Assembly (NCBI RefSeq): GCF_028768465.1
Contig: NZ_CP118225.1
Location: forward strand, 6,677,001 to 6,741,000
DNA: 64,000 bases
Reading direction: 5' to 3'
Source of the DNA: Rhodopirellula sp. P2
GTDB taxonomy: Bacteria > Planctomycetota > Planctomycetia > Pirellulales > Pirellulaceae
Position numbers and translations under genes: made by a program. Within the stretch, counting starts at the first letter, position 1, and the number at the start of each line of letters is the position of its first letter. The notes below the pieces were generated by a model, which worked only from the letters and a program-made list of their open reading frames with translations, was not told the DNA's origin and made no database searches. Shown one piece after another: positions 8,262 to 17,392 of the stretch.

Positions 8262-8990
8262 AAGGCCCCGTCCCACCCTACCGATCCAGAGGGTGGGTGG
8301 CACCATCCGGGACCACAAACCGCGGAGCGGTGGCAGCCGCCAGCCTCGGGTTTCAACCCGAGGTCCTGGGCACAGTCCCACACGCAAAAGCCGCGGAGCG
8401 GCGGCAGGTGCGATTCCTCGCTCGCGCTTCGAGTTCATACTTATTCGATCGATCCAGTTGGTGGGTGGCACCATCCGGGACCACAAACCGCGGAGGATCC
8501 AGTTGGTGGGTGGCACCATCCGGGAGCACGAACCGCGGAGCGGTGGCAGCCGCCAGCCTCGGGTTTCAACCCGAGGTCCTGGACGCAGTCCCACACACAA
8601 AAGCCGCGCAGCGGCGGCAGGTGCGGTTCCTCGCTCGGGATCCAGTTGGTGGGTGGCACCATCCGGGAGCACGAACCGCGGAGCGGTGGCAGCCGCCAGC
8701 CTCGGGTTTCAACCCGAGGTCCTGGACGCAGTCCCACACACAAAAGCCGCGCAGCGGCGGCAGGTGCGGTTCCTCGCTCGCGCTTCGGGTTCATACTTAT
8801 TCGATCGATCCCGATGGTGGGTGGCACCATCCGGGAGCACAAACCGCGGAGCGGTGGCAGCCGCCAGCCTCGGGTTTCAACCCGAGGTCCTGGGCACAGT
8901 CCCACACGCAAAAGCCGCGGAGCGGCGGCAGGTGCGGTTCCTCGCTCGCGCTTCGGGTTCATACTTATTCGACGGGCTTGGAAACCCACC
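8262..8990 (+). repeat. Imperfect array of CCGCGGAGCGG / CCTCGGGTTTCAACCCGAGG units
   Basis: Complete or partial units begin with GTGGGTGGCACCATCCGGGA. They continue through CCGCGGAGCGGTGGCAGC, the palindrome CCTCGGGTTTCAACCCGAGG, and AAGCCGCGGAGCGGCGGCAG. Units containing CGCGGAGCGGTGG start at about 8321, 8534, 8677 and 8845, so spacing varies (213, 143, 168). Frames stay open through the array, but no ribosome-binding site or protein-like composition supports genes. Confidence 0.9.
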
Positions 8991-8993
8991 GGG

Positions 8994-9136
<143 letters not shown>

Positions 9137-9180
9137 TGTGTCACCGGTGCGTGGCCGATCCAGGTGAGCTCCCGGCGCAT

Positions 9181-9218
9181 AGAAAAACCGGGCACGCTCC
9201 AGTGGAACGCACCCGGTT
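9181..9218 (-). terminator. Strong intrinsic terminator for the minus-strand C26-type gene
   Basis: On the minus strand, AACCGGGTGCGTTCC pairs with GGAGCGTGCCCGGTT (15 bp including G-U pairs, 3-nt loop), followed by a T run. It lies about 280 bases beyond the stop of the minus-strand amidotransferase-like gene. Confidence 0.8.
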
Positions 9219-9494
9219 GAACTTGTCAGCCGTGACTTGTTGTGTTGCCGAATCGCATTTTCAATCGGGTCAATCCATGACCACCAACCACCTTCATCCT
9301 TGAAGGCGAGGGACTCCCGCCAAGGAGTCCCATTCTCACCGGGTTCGCCGCATCAGGCGATGCTTCCGTGCTGCCAACCCGCCAATCCTTTGGCGGAAAC
9401 GGTTCTCGCGGGAAAACCGTGGGCAGCGAACCCGGTGGGAAGGGATCAAAACGTGCAATTCGTCAACGTCCTCTCCGTAGTGTGGTTTCGATCC

Positions 9495-10268
9495 TCAAGC
9501 AACCAAACGGTAGGCTTCGTCGCCCTCTTTCGCAGGAGCCTCTTGGTTGCGTTCGCGAACAGCGTCGACGAACTCCTCGAAGATCCGAATGTCCAGTGCC
9601 GAAGCAGCCTCGGATTCGGGGTGGAACTGAGTTCCCAAAGCGAACCAGTCAATCATTTCGCTTTCGATGGCTTCAATCACGCCATCGGGGCAGCGTGCGG
9701 TGACGCGGAACCCAGGAGCAACTTCATCAATCGCCATGTGATGGCGACTGGTCACGCGAATTTCGCCGTCGCCGTAAACGCGTCCGATCAACGAATCGCT
9801 TTCGACGTTCAGCGTGTGGCGATGATTGACGTCTTGACCGTCAAAGTGAGGCACCGCTTCCGGCAAATCTTCTTTGATGTGCAAGAACAGGTTGCCGCCC
9901 TGCTGGACGTTGATCAACTGCATGCCGACGCCAATTCCGAAGACAGGCATCCGGCGTTCAGCAATTTCGGCCATCAACATGCGGTCGCTGTCTTCGCGTC
10001 CCGCACTCATCGGACGAACGCTTGGGTGAAGCATGAATCCGTCATTGCGAGGATCCAGGTCGCCACCGCCGATGAACAAAAATCCTTCGACAGCGTCTAA
10101 AACTCGGGCCACCGATTCTTCATCGGCTTGTGGGGGAACCAAGACAGGGATGCCACCAGCTTTGATGATTGCTTCGTAGTATCCGGCGGCGATGTAAGCA
10201 AACGCGGGGGTGCTGCGAGCGGCGGCACGGAAATCGGCGTTCAAACCAATCAGGGGCTTGCGCGTCAT
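9495..10268 (-). CDS. Class-I glutamine amidotransferase-like protein (peptidase C26 family), cysteine nucleophile missing
   Basis: The 257 residues match the gamma-glutamyl-GABA hydrolase (PuuD-like) family. Family features present are KPLIGLNADFR, an oxyanion-region FIGGGDLDP, RHHMAI and the catalytic His-Glu pair GTQFHPESEA (H216, E218). The nucleophile elbow, normally GICRGMQ, reads GIGVGMQ, so the catalytic Cys is Gly113 (codon GGC). Classical hydrolysis of gamma-glutamyl bonds therefore seems impossible, while the fold and rest of the site look intact. The ATG at 10268 has a GAGGA site 8 bases upstream; the frame extends upstream without support. It is monocistronic, with a strong terminator downstream. 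It could be a binding or regulatory pseudoenzyme. Confidence 0.85.
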   Translation of the reverse strand: MTRKPLIGLNADFRAAARSTPAFAYIAAGYYEAIIKAGGIPVLVPPQADEESVARVLDAVEGFLFIGGGDLDPRNDGFMLHPSVRPMSAGREDSDRMLMAEIAERRMPVFGIGVGMQLINVQQGGNLFLHIKEDLPEAVPHFDGQDVNHRHTLNVESDSLIGRVYGDGEIRVTSRHHMAIDEVAPGFRVTARCPDGVIEAIESEMIDWFALGTQFHPESEAASALDIRIFEEFVDAVRERNQEAPAKEGDEAYRLVA

Positions 10269-11090
10269 GGGAAGATCCTCTTCGTATCGGCGTTTGGTGT
10301 GGCCCGCACTGGTCAAGCATTGCATCCAGCAGTTAGAAGCTGGATCCAATCGTGCGAAAATCAAAACCGCGTGGTCTCAGCCGCATGATGCCGCCTGCTG
10401 TTGTGGCAGGGAAAAGGGCAATCATGGGAGACCAATCCAGCCTGTCTCATCATGAAACAAACTGGTCGTTTTGCTTCCCGGACTCTTCCAATGAGGTGAA
10501 TGATAAGCGGCGCGGCGACGGTGTCGCGTCTGATGTGCGGGGAGATTAGAGGCGGAGTTTCACAACACCAAGCAAGAACGATATCTTGTGGAAAAGTCGC
10601 CCGTGGACACTACAGGTAGTGCTAGCAAATGCGTTTTTTGCTAGCAAAGCACCCGATTCTGCCTGTTTCCTGGGTGTTTTTGCGCATTCCAGACTGAAGT
10701 TCGCGCCCCACCGGGGGGAACCAAGCCTGTCCCCCTGTCACCGCATTGATTCTTTCGAAATCATTCGGGTGGACCGTCCGCCCGCTTCCGACCCGCAAGC
10801 GTGTCAGCGGAACAAAGCACACAGTGCGTGGCATTCTTCCGTCAGACCGATTTGATGGCAATCCCTCGCAGCTTGAGCGGTGCTGCGCCGCAAGGACTCC
10901 CTGCCAGAATCCCCTCCGTTTGATCCCCTCGCCACCCTGGTGATTCGTCCCACCGAAGCAATCTGGTAATCTGTTGGACGACCGAACGGACGGTCACCCG
11001 GGCTGGGAAAACAAACCCAGCCTGTTGGAAGGCCTGAGGTAGTGAGGGCCCGATTTGTCGAAAAGCCTTAGGTTTTGAAGGACCGCACCT
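10269..11090. other. Long spacer between C26-type gene and oleA
   Basis: No convincing gene is seen in 820 bases. The notable content is an NrdR-like operator pair (10576-10622), followed immediately by an inverted repeat in which GCTAGCAAA (10621-10629) pairs with TTTGCTAGC (10637-10645). Short open frames at about 10586-10855 and 10746-10943 lack recognisable composition or start signals. I recognise no known RNA. Confidence 0.5.
10576..10622 (+). promoter_or_regulatory. NrdR-like operator pair without an adjacent nrd gene
   Basis: A perfect palindrome CACTACAGGTAGTG (10608-10621) is preceded, 31 bases centre to centre, by GAACGATATCTTGTGG, whose right half fits the NrdR-box consensus ATATnTTGTG. 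The nrdJ promoter at 51.9 kb has almost the same palindrome (CACTACCGGTAGTG), 32-base pairing and the same downstream TAGCAAAT. Orientation points toward the plus strand. Confidence 0.45.
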
Positions 11091-12212
11091 GTGCATTTTC
11101 CTGACGTCGCGTTGGCTTCTATCGGAGTCACCATCCCCCAGGCCCAGTGGACCAGCGAACAGATCGAACAGGATCTGCAGCCACTGTATTCCCGTCTGAA
11201 GCTGCCCGAAGGCCGATTGGCCATGATGAGCGGCATCGAAAGCCGGCGAGTCTGGGAGCCCGGCACGGTCCCCAGCGGCCCTAGCATCCAGAGCGGACGA
11301 CACGCAATCGAAGCCGCCTCCGTCGCCCCCGACCAAATCGGAGCCTTGATTCACGCCAGCGTCTGCCGGGACTTCCTCGAACCCGCCACCGCCTCTCGCG
11401 TGCACCACGAACTGGGTTTGTCTCCCAACTGCTGGGTCTACGACGTTTCCAATGCCTGCTTGGGCGTTCTTAATGGCGCGGTCCAGATCGCCACGATGAT
11501 CCAGTCCGGGATGATCTCAGCCGGCATCGTGGTGGGCACTGAAAACAGCCGCCCCTTGATGGAAGCGACCATCGCCTCCTTGAACGCGGACACTCAATTG
11601 ACGCGTCGAACGGTCAAGCCCGCGTTTGCATCGCTGACCATCGGCTCCGGCAGCTGTGCCTGGTTGCTGACCCACCGCGACCTGCACCCCCAGGCCACCA
11701 CCCTGGAACACGCGATCGCTCGCGCCCACACTGCCCACCACGCTCTCTGCCGGAGTGATCAAGACACCGCGGGAGCCGGGATGCAACCGTTGATGGAAAC
11801 CGACTCCGAAACATTGATGGCCGAGGGCATCGCGACTGGCGTCGCTGCCCTGAACGATCTGCTACAGCAATCCGGCTGGTCCCGCGACCAAATCGACCGC
11901 TCCATCTGTCACCAGGTCGGCTCCCGGCACCGAATCGGAATGCTGGAAGCCATGCAATTGCCCGTCGATCGAGACAGCGCGACGTTCCCAGCTCTCGGGA
12001 ACACGGGATCGGTCGCCTTGCCTTTGACCGTGGCTGCCGCAGCGGCCACCGGCGAGCTGTCCTCCCAAGACCGCACCGCGCTGCTGGGCATCGGCTCAGG
12101 CATCAACAGCGTGATGATCGGAGCCAAATGGGGCGAGACCGCCATCGCAGGCGACTGGGCAGGCTTGCTCGACGAATTGGCCTCCTCACGCTTGGCCGGG
12201 CCCACCGATTGA
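11091..12212 (+). CDS. oleA: OleA-type thiolase / 3-oxoacyl-ACP synthase III family enzyme
   Basis: OleA condenses two fatty acyl-CoAs head to head to a beta-keto acid, the first step of long-chain olefin synthesis. The 373 residues fit OleA better than FabH: PLYSRLKLPEGRL, SGIESRRVWEPGT, and ASVCRDFLEPATA with the OleA-specific glutamate (E97). The catalytic triad is complete: Cys123 in DVSNACLG, His274 in CHQVGSRH and Asn304 in LGNTGS. The start is a GTG giving MHFPDVALASIG. oleB, oleC and oleD are not adjacent; the next gene, 205 bases on, is a TraB-like protein. Substrate is inferred from family resemblance, and a FabH-like role cannot be excluded. Confidence 0.78.
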   Translation: MHFPDVALASIGVTIPQAQWTSEQIEQDLQPLYSRLKLPEGRLAMMSGIESRRVWEPGTVPSGPSIQSGRHAIEAASVAPDQIGALIHASVCRDFLEPATASRVHHELGLSPNCWVYDVSNACLGVLNGAVQIATMIQSGMISAGIVVGTENSRPLMEATIASLNADTQLTRRTVKPAFASLTIGSGSCAWLLTHRDLHPQATTLEHAIARAHTAHHALCRSDQDTAGAGMQPLMETDSETLMAEGIATGVAALNDLLQQSGWSRDQIDRSICHQVGSRHRIGMLEAMQLPVDRDSATFPALGNTGSVALPLTVAAAAATGELSSQDRTALLGIGSGINSVMIGAKWGETAIAGDWAGLLDELASSRLAGPTD

Positions 12213-12417
12213 ACGCTGAATCACAGGGAACTGGAATCCGATCGCGCCCTCGGTGCGTCGCTTCCTCGCCTGTGACCTGCCCTCTTTGTTGGGTGCCGCG
12301 GCTTGGGTGCCGTGGCCCATCCCTCCCCAAGATGCCTTCGTTTGCTTGCCGGAAATCGTTTCTGGCGCTATGGTGAAAGCAGGCCGCCTCTTTCCTACAG
12401 ACCTCTGAGCGATCTCG

Positions 12418-13479
12418 ATGAAACGCCATTTTCTTCCCCGACTCTCAGCTTGGCGGGTTGCCCTCCAATCCACTTGGAAACCTCTCCAGCGCCGCCTTTG
12501 CACCAGCGGGTTGGCCGTTTGTCTGGGAGCCCTGTTTGGTATCGCACCTGTCTCCGCCCAAGACACCCCCGTCGCGGAACCGCCAGTGCAAACGGAATCG
12601 GCCACGCCACCTCGCCCCCTGGCGGAAACCGAACCGGCGACAACCACCCCCACCGAGCCCGCCCCGGTGGACGACGCTCCGGCCGCCGAAGAACCCACCT
12701 ACGTTCGGGTGCACGAAGTCGACGACAAACCGTTCGCCTTGCAAACCGCGACCGTTCAATTTGTCGGCCAGCCCGGCACACAATACGACGGTGCGATCGT
12801 GGATCTGGTCGGCGTCGTTCACATCGGACAAGACGAGTACTACGCCGATCTCAAGGAACAACTGTCGAAGTACGACTGCGTGCTCTACGAATTGGTCGCC
12901 CCCGATGGGACGCGGATCCGTCCCGAAGACTTGGAAGAACGCCGTTCGATTCTGGCATCGGTTCAGACTGGCATGAAAGACATGTTGAACCTGGAGTACC
13001 AACTCGAAAAGATCGACTACATGGCCGAGAACTTTCGGCATGCGGACATGAGCCCAGAAGAGTTTGTCGAGGACCTTGAAAAGCGTGGCGACAGCATCTG
13101 GAAAATGGTCGCTCGGATGCTCGGTGCCGGCATCGCCTCGCAAGCCAAAACGGGCGGTGACGCCGGATTGATGGTGGCGATGTTCAGCGGTGAAGACCGC
13201 CCGATGAACATGAAGCGAGCGATGGCCCGCCAATTGGTCGACATCGAACTGGTGACCGCCGGCATGGACGACGCCAACGGCGAGAACACGTTGATCAAAG
13301 GTCGCAACCGCAAGGCCTTTGAGATCCTCAAACAAGAACTTGATGCCGGCAAAGAGAACATCGCCGTGTTCTACGGAGCCGGCCACTTGCCCGACATGGC
13401 CGACCGCCTGGAAAACGAATTCGGCATGCAGCCAACCCAAACCACTTGGTCCAATGCCTGGGACCTGACCCGAAACTGA
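12418..13479 (+). CDS. Exported TraB/GumN-family protein
   Basis: A 353-residue protein with a long signal peptide (basic N-terminus, hydrophobic LAVCLGALFGIAPVSA, cleavage around residue 48), then a Pro/Glu/Thr-rich linker to about 95. The TraB/TIKI-like domain follows: DLVGVVHIGQDEYYADL, YDCVLYELVAP, and near the C-terminus NIAVFYGAGHLPDM. The paired GxxH and GAGH motifs are typical of this family, whose eukaryotic TIKI members are metalloproteases; bacterial activity is mostly untested. It probably acts in the periplasm. It stands alone, and a heptanucleotide array begins about nine bases after the stop codon. Confidence 0.82.
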   Translation: MKRHFLPRLSAWRVALQSTWKPLQRRLCTSGLAVCLGALFGIAPVSAQDTPVAEPPVQTESATPPRPLAETEPATTTPTEPAPVDDAPAAEEPTYVRVHEVDDKPFALQTATVQFVGQPGTQYDGAIVDLVGVVHIGQDEYYADLKEQLSKYDCVLYELVAPDGTRIRPEDLEERRSILASVQTGMKDMLNLEYQLEKIDYMAENFRHADMSPEEFVEDLEKRGDSIWKMVARMLGAGIASQAKTGGDAGLMVAMFSGEDRPMNMKRAMARQLVDIELVTAGMDDANGENTLIKGRNRKAFEILKQELDAGKENIAVFYGAGHLPDMADRLENEFGMQPTQTTWSNAWDLTRN

Positions 13480-13487
13480 GGCAGCAG

Positions 13488-13604
13488 AGCTCTTAGCTCT
13501 TAGCTCTTAGCTCGTTGCTCGTTGCTCGTTGCTCGTTGCTCGTTGCTCGTTGCTCGTTGCCCGTTGCCCGTTGCCCGTTGCCCGTTGCCCGTTGCCCGTT
13601 GCCC
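13488..13604 (+). repeat. Heptanucleotide array AGCTCTT to GCTCGTT to GCCCGTT
   Basis: About 17 units of 7 bp directly after the TraB-like stop codon, in three homogeneous blocks that differ by one or two bases from each other. The unit length is the same as in the other arrays of the window. Confidence 0.95.
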
Positions 13605-13659
13605 TTCCAATTCCCCTTCACCCTCCCTCCGGGAGGGTCGAGCGAAGCGAGGGGAGGGC

Positions 13660-14830
13660 GAGCATTGAAAACTGCAAACTGCAAAACCCAAGCGATTGAC
13701 GAGATCTGAGGTGGCACCCTCCAGAAACGCGGTCAACTGCCGTCGCTCCGCGACTGACCGCCGCATCGCGATTCTCGTGACGTTGGGTTGAAACCCAACG
13801 CTCTCGGCTGTCGTCGCTCCGCGACTGCTCAGGCGTGCCTGAGTGATCCAACAACCGCGGAACGGTGAGAGGAGCGGTTCACCACCATCGCCCCGGAGGG
13901 GCCGCCGTTGTTAGCTCGGGGCGGAAGCCCCGAGTTGGATCACGAAACACAGACGGTCGCCCCGGAGGGGGCCGTCGTCGATGCGGTGTCGGGCCTCGGT
14001 GACGCGTCGAGGTTCCTTGTCGACGGGCGGAGAGCGCATCCGACAGGGGTGAGCATTGAAAACTGCAAACTGCAAAATCCAAGCGATTGACGAGATCTGA
14101 GGTGGCACCCTCCAGAAACGCGGTCAACTGCCGTCGCTCCGCGACTGACCGCCGCATGGCGATTCTCGTGACGTTGGGTTGAAACCCAACGCTCTCGGCT
14201 GACGTCGCGCCGCGACTGCTCAGGCGTGCCTGAGTGATCCAACAACCGCGGAACGGTGAGAGGAGCGGTTCACCACCATCGCCCCGGAGGGGCCGTCGTC
14301 GTTAGCTCGGGGCGGAAGCCCCGAGACGGATCACAAAACACAGAAGGTCGCCCCGGACGGGGCCGTCGTCGATGCGGTGTCGGGCCTCGGTGACGCGTCG
14401 AGGTTCCTTGTCGACGGGCGGAGAGCGCATCCGACAGGGGCGAGCATTGAAAACTGCAAACTGCAAAATCCAAGCGATTGACGAGACCTGAGGTGGCACC
14501 CTCTAGGAACGCGGGCAACTGCCGTCGCTCCGCGACTGACCGCCGCATCGCGATTCTCGTGACGTTGGGTTGAAACCCAACGCTCTCGGCTGACGTCGCG
14601 CCGCGACTGCTCAGGCGTGCCTGAGTGATCCAACAACCGCGGAACGGTGAGAGGAGCGGTTCACCACCATCGCCCCGGAGGGGCCGTCGTCGTTAGCTCG
14701 GGGCGGAAGCCCCGAGACGGATCACAAAACACAGACGGTCGCCCCGGACGGGGCCCTCGTCGATGCGGTGTGTTCCTCGCTGACGCGTCGAGGTTCCTTG
14801 TCGACGGGCGGAGAGCCCATCCGACAGGAA
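13660..14830 (+). repeat. Tandem repeat, period 391 bp, three copies
   Basis: GAGCATTGAAAACTGCAAA recurs at 13660, 14051 and 14442, exactly 391 bases apart. Each unit carries GTCGCTCCGCGAC, the GTTGGGTTGAAACCCAAC palindrome, GCCCCGGAGGGGC, CTCGGGGCGGAAGCCCCGAG and a TCGACGGGCGGAGAG end. The last unit is diverged after about 14760. 391 is not a multiple of three and open frames are broken between units, so this is not coding. Confidence 0.93.
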
Positions 14831-14939
14831 GCGAGACGAGGGGCTTTGGCGAGAGGTGCCGAGAGATTAGCTGGCGGGGATTGCAAATTGCAAATTGCGA
14901 AATGCAAATTTAAAAATGGGGGCGGGTGACGAAGCGTTG

Positions 14940-15206
14940 GGCTTGCATCGCCCCGGAGGGGCCGTCGTCGTTAGCTCGGGGCGGAAGCCCCGAGTTGGAT
15001 CACGAAACACAGACGGTCGCCCCGGACGGGGCCGTCGTCGATGCGGTGTGTTCCTCGCTGACGCGTCGAGGTTCCCTGTCGACGGGCGGAGAACGCATCC
15101 GACGGGGTTGTGATTGAAAATTGCAAATTGACTGGTCACGTCCTTGGCCAGCGTCCGCCTCAAGCCAGCTTGCACGCCGATTGTACAATTTCAAATTGTC
15201 GATTTG
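14940..15206 (+). repeat. Partial 391-family copy followed by a short AT-rich inverted-repeat element
   Basis: 14940-15112 repeats the GCCCCGG palindromic part of the 391-bp unit. It runs into ATTGAAAATTGCAAATTG at 15113, with an inverted partner CAATTTCAAATTGTCGATTT at 15186. These ends match the AT-rich TIR family at 3874 and 52279 but lack part of the left arm. Confidence 0.65.
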
Positions 15207-15289
15207 ACCTTTGGCATCGAACTCCCAGGGCGTCATCCGGATCGCAGAGCCTTGCGGCTCACCCTCCAGGCCGAAGCGAATGTCGGTAT

Positions 15290-15440
15290 CAGAGTCGAAC
15301 AGTTGTCCTCAACTGTTCCGCCGGGCAGTCCTGAACCACCAAGCCACATCGCACGCGATTCAGTGCCAGACCGTGCCCGCCACGCCGCTCGACCACACCA
15401 ACCAGTCACGCAAACATGGGGGGACAAATGTTCGACTCTG
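15290..15440. mobile_element. 151-bp MITE-like element, best copy of the CAGAGTCGAACA family
   Basis: The left end CAGAGTCGAACAGTTGTCC and the right end, read in reverse, CAGAGTCGAACATTTGTCCC are inverted repeats with one internal mismatch. The left arm itself contains the hairpin GAACAGTTG-TCCT-CAACTGTTC. A diverged copy is at 4083-4231, and arm-like solo copies lie at 55443 and 58366. No target duplication is evident. The rest of 13480-15534 has no gene. Confidence 0.6.
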
Positions 15441-15534
15441 TTGGTGCCTCGTGCTACTTCCTTCCTCCGGGGAGGATCGAGCGAAGCGAGCGGCCCGCTC
15501 GCTTCACAAGTCATCCAGCGGCGACAGCGTCGAA

Positions 15535-17016
15535 CTACGGTCGCAGGATCTCGTTGTTGCGTTGCACCCGGTCTTTCTGCTCGGTGAAGATCTTCGGCAG
15601 GCTGGTGGGCAACGACTTGGGAGCCGTCGATTTTTCGGGAGCAAAGTCTCGCCCTCGAACGGCGGATCCAAGCGGCGTTGTCAGCGAATCATCGATCGTC
15701 TTCAGATAGGCTTGCAACTTCCAGGCGGGAATGATGGTCACGCCATTTTCGGTCGCCTTGGCTTTCGCTTTGCCAACCGCTTCGATTTCACTGGCGTTGT
15801 CGGCTTGATCGTCCAACTGTTCCGATTCACCAATCACCAAGAATCGAACGCTGCTATCAAACGTGCCTTCTTGCGTTCCGTCGGTTCGCAAAATCGCTGC
15901 GACGTCCGCTCCCGCGGCCCGGATCATCGAAGAGATCTCGGTGGTATCGGGGCGGCTGTCATCGTCGATATCGATGTTGTCCATCAAGGCGATTTTCACA
16001 CGACGTCCGGGGGACCAGAACGGTGAGTAGATCTGGTCGCCAGGAATGATGGGGTAGCGAATCTCAGGGAATGCCACCACACGAGCTTCAGCGCGGTGAT
16101 CGCCCAACAGCTTGGTGACCTGGATCGTGGCTTTGATCTTCGCGTCTTGCAAACGCGTTTCGTCGCCATCGATCACGCCGAACGTGACACCAGGAGTCAG
16201 CTCATCGGCCGATCCCAGGTTAATCGTCACCACGTTCCCGTCGCGATAGACATAGCTGATCAAACCTTGGGTGCTCTCGAAGTTGGTGCTACGAAGTCGC
16301 ACCAGTTCTTGCCGTTGGTTTTCGATGGTGCTCGCCAAGCGAGTTTCGAGTTGCTGCAGTTCGTTGATCTCGGCGGTGACCTTGTTTCGATACGTGGTGA
16401 ATTCCGAGATCTTCTTTTGCAGACTGTCGCTGGTTCGTTCCGTCGTCAGCTTCATCTGCTGACGGTCTTCAGCGAATTTGGATTGCTCCGTTTCCAGTTT
16501 CTTATTGGCATCGTCACGACTTTGCTCGGCCACCTCTTGGGCTTTGCGAGCCACTTCGATGTCGCTGTCGGCCTGCGACCGAATCTGGGTCGCTTCGTCC
16601 CGAGCCTGACTGTACTGGACGTTGCGGTTGCGAATCGCGTTGACCAAGAACTCAGGCAGAGCGGGGTAGTTGCGGTTTTGAGGGTCGACCTCGGGACCAA
16701 ACAAGGCCATGTCACGAGCAAAGTTCTGCTCGATCGTTTCCATCTCGGGATCACCACCGGTGGTGGACGTCAGCTGGTCGAATTGAGCCTGACTCAAACC
16801 GCCCACACCGAGCATCGCTTTCATCAGCGTCGCTTCGTCCTGCATCTCTTGCAGTTCATTGCCACGTGCCTGCAGGCGTTCCTGCGCCCCTGCGGCCGTT
16901 TCGGCTTGCGTGTCGCCCCAACTCCACAAAAAGAAGTTGAGCGCCAAAGAGAGCACCAGGAAAATCAGGCAGGCAATCAAGCTGCCTCGGATCACTGAAT
17001 CGTCGCGTGCGGCCAT
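15535..17016 (-). CDS. Single-pass membrane protein with long coiled coil, unknown function
   Basis: A 493-residue protein with a short cytoplasmic N-terminus (MAARDDSVIRG), one membrane helix (about residues 12-33) and long heptad-rich helical stretches (about 145-260, rich in Q, E, R and K). The C-terminal globular part contains GVTFGVIDGDETRLQDAKIKATI and a segment VKIALMDNIDIDDD..SSMIRAAGADVAAIL. That segment resembles a BRCT-like alpha/beta fold, a weak inference. No enzyme motif is seen. The ATG at 17016 is chosen because the membrane helix follows directly; upstream codons look non-coding, and no Shine-Dalgarno site is evident. It is divergent from polA across a repeat-rich spacer. Confidence 0.75.
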   Translation of the reverse strand: MAARDDSVIRGSLIACLIFLVLSLALNFFLWSWGDTQAETAAGAQERLQARGNELQEMQDEATLMKAMLGVGGLSQAQFDQLTSTTGGDPEMETIEQNFARDMALFGPEVDPQNRNYPALPEFLVNAIRNRNVQYSQARDEATQIRSQADSDIEVARKAQEVAEQSRDDANKKLETEQSKFAEDRQQMKLTTERTSDSLQKKISEFTTYRNKVTAEINELQQLETRLASTIENQRQELVRLRSTNFESTQGLISYVYRDGNVVTINLGSADELTPGVTFGVIDGDETRLQDAKIKATIQVTKLLGDHRAEARVVAFPEIRYPIIPGDQIYSPFWSPGRRVKIALMDNIDIDDDSRPDTTEISSMIRAAGADVAAILRTDGTQEGTFDSSVRFLVIGESEQLDDQADNASEIEAVGKAKAKATENGVTIIPAWKLQAYLKTIDDSLTTPLGSAVRGRDFAPEKSTAPKSLPTSLPKIFTEQKDRVQRNNEILRP

Positions 17017-17392
17017 GGGGGCGGTGAAGAGTAGGAGGAGATGGAGTGCCCGTGCGGGGGCAGTCGGACCAACAGGGGTCGCAGTGGATGCGTATTGACT
17101 CGATGAACAGCGGCCACCGACCCATTCGGAATGGCGAACCACTCGCTTCTGCAAACAGCGATTGTATTCAGAGATGGTCCCAAACGCATCTTTTTGACAC
17201 AGAAATCAGCCTGAAACTGTTCCCCCGATCTCGCCACCCCACCGGTCTGCTCCGATTTTGACGACGAACCGCTCTGAAAAGCCGTGGCCCAAAGCCTTCC
17301 CCCCACCCAAACGAAACGTTTTTCAGCTTTCAGCGTTCGTGCCCCTCGTTTCGCTTCCCGTGGGATGCACTCTGGCCCGTCATCAAGGAAAC

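Noticed and set aside
10586-10855. 89-codon frame downstream of the orphan NrdR-like boxes
   Set aside because: No start signal, composition is unlike neighbouring genes and it begins inside the operator.
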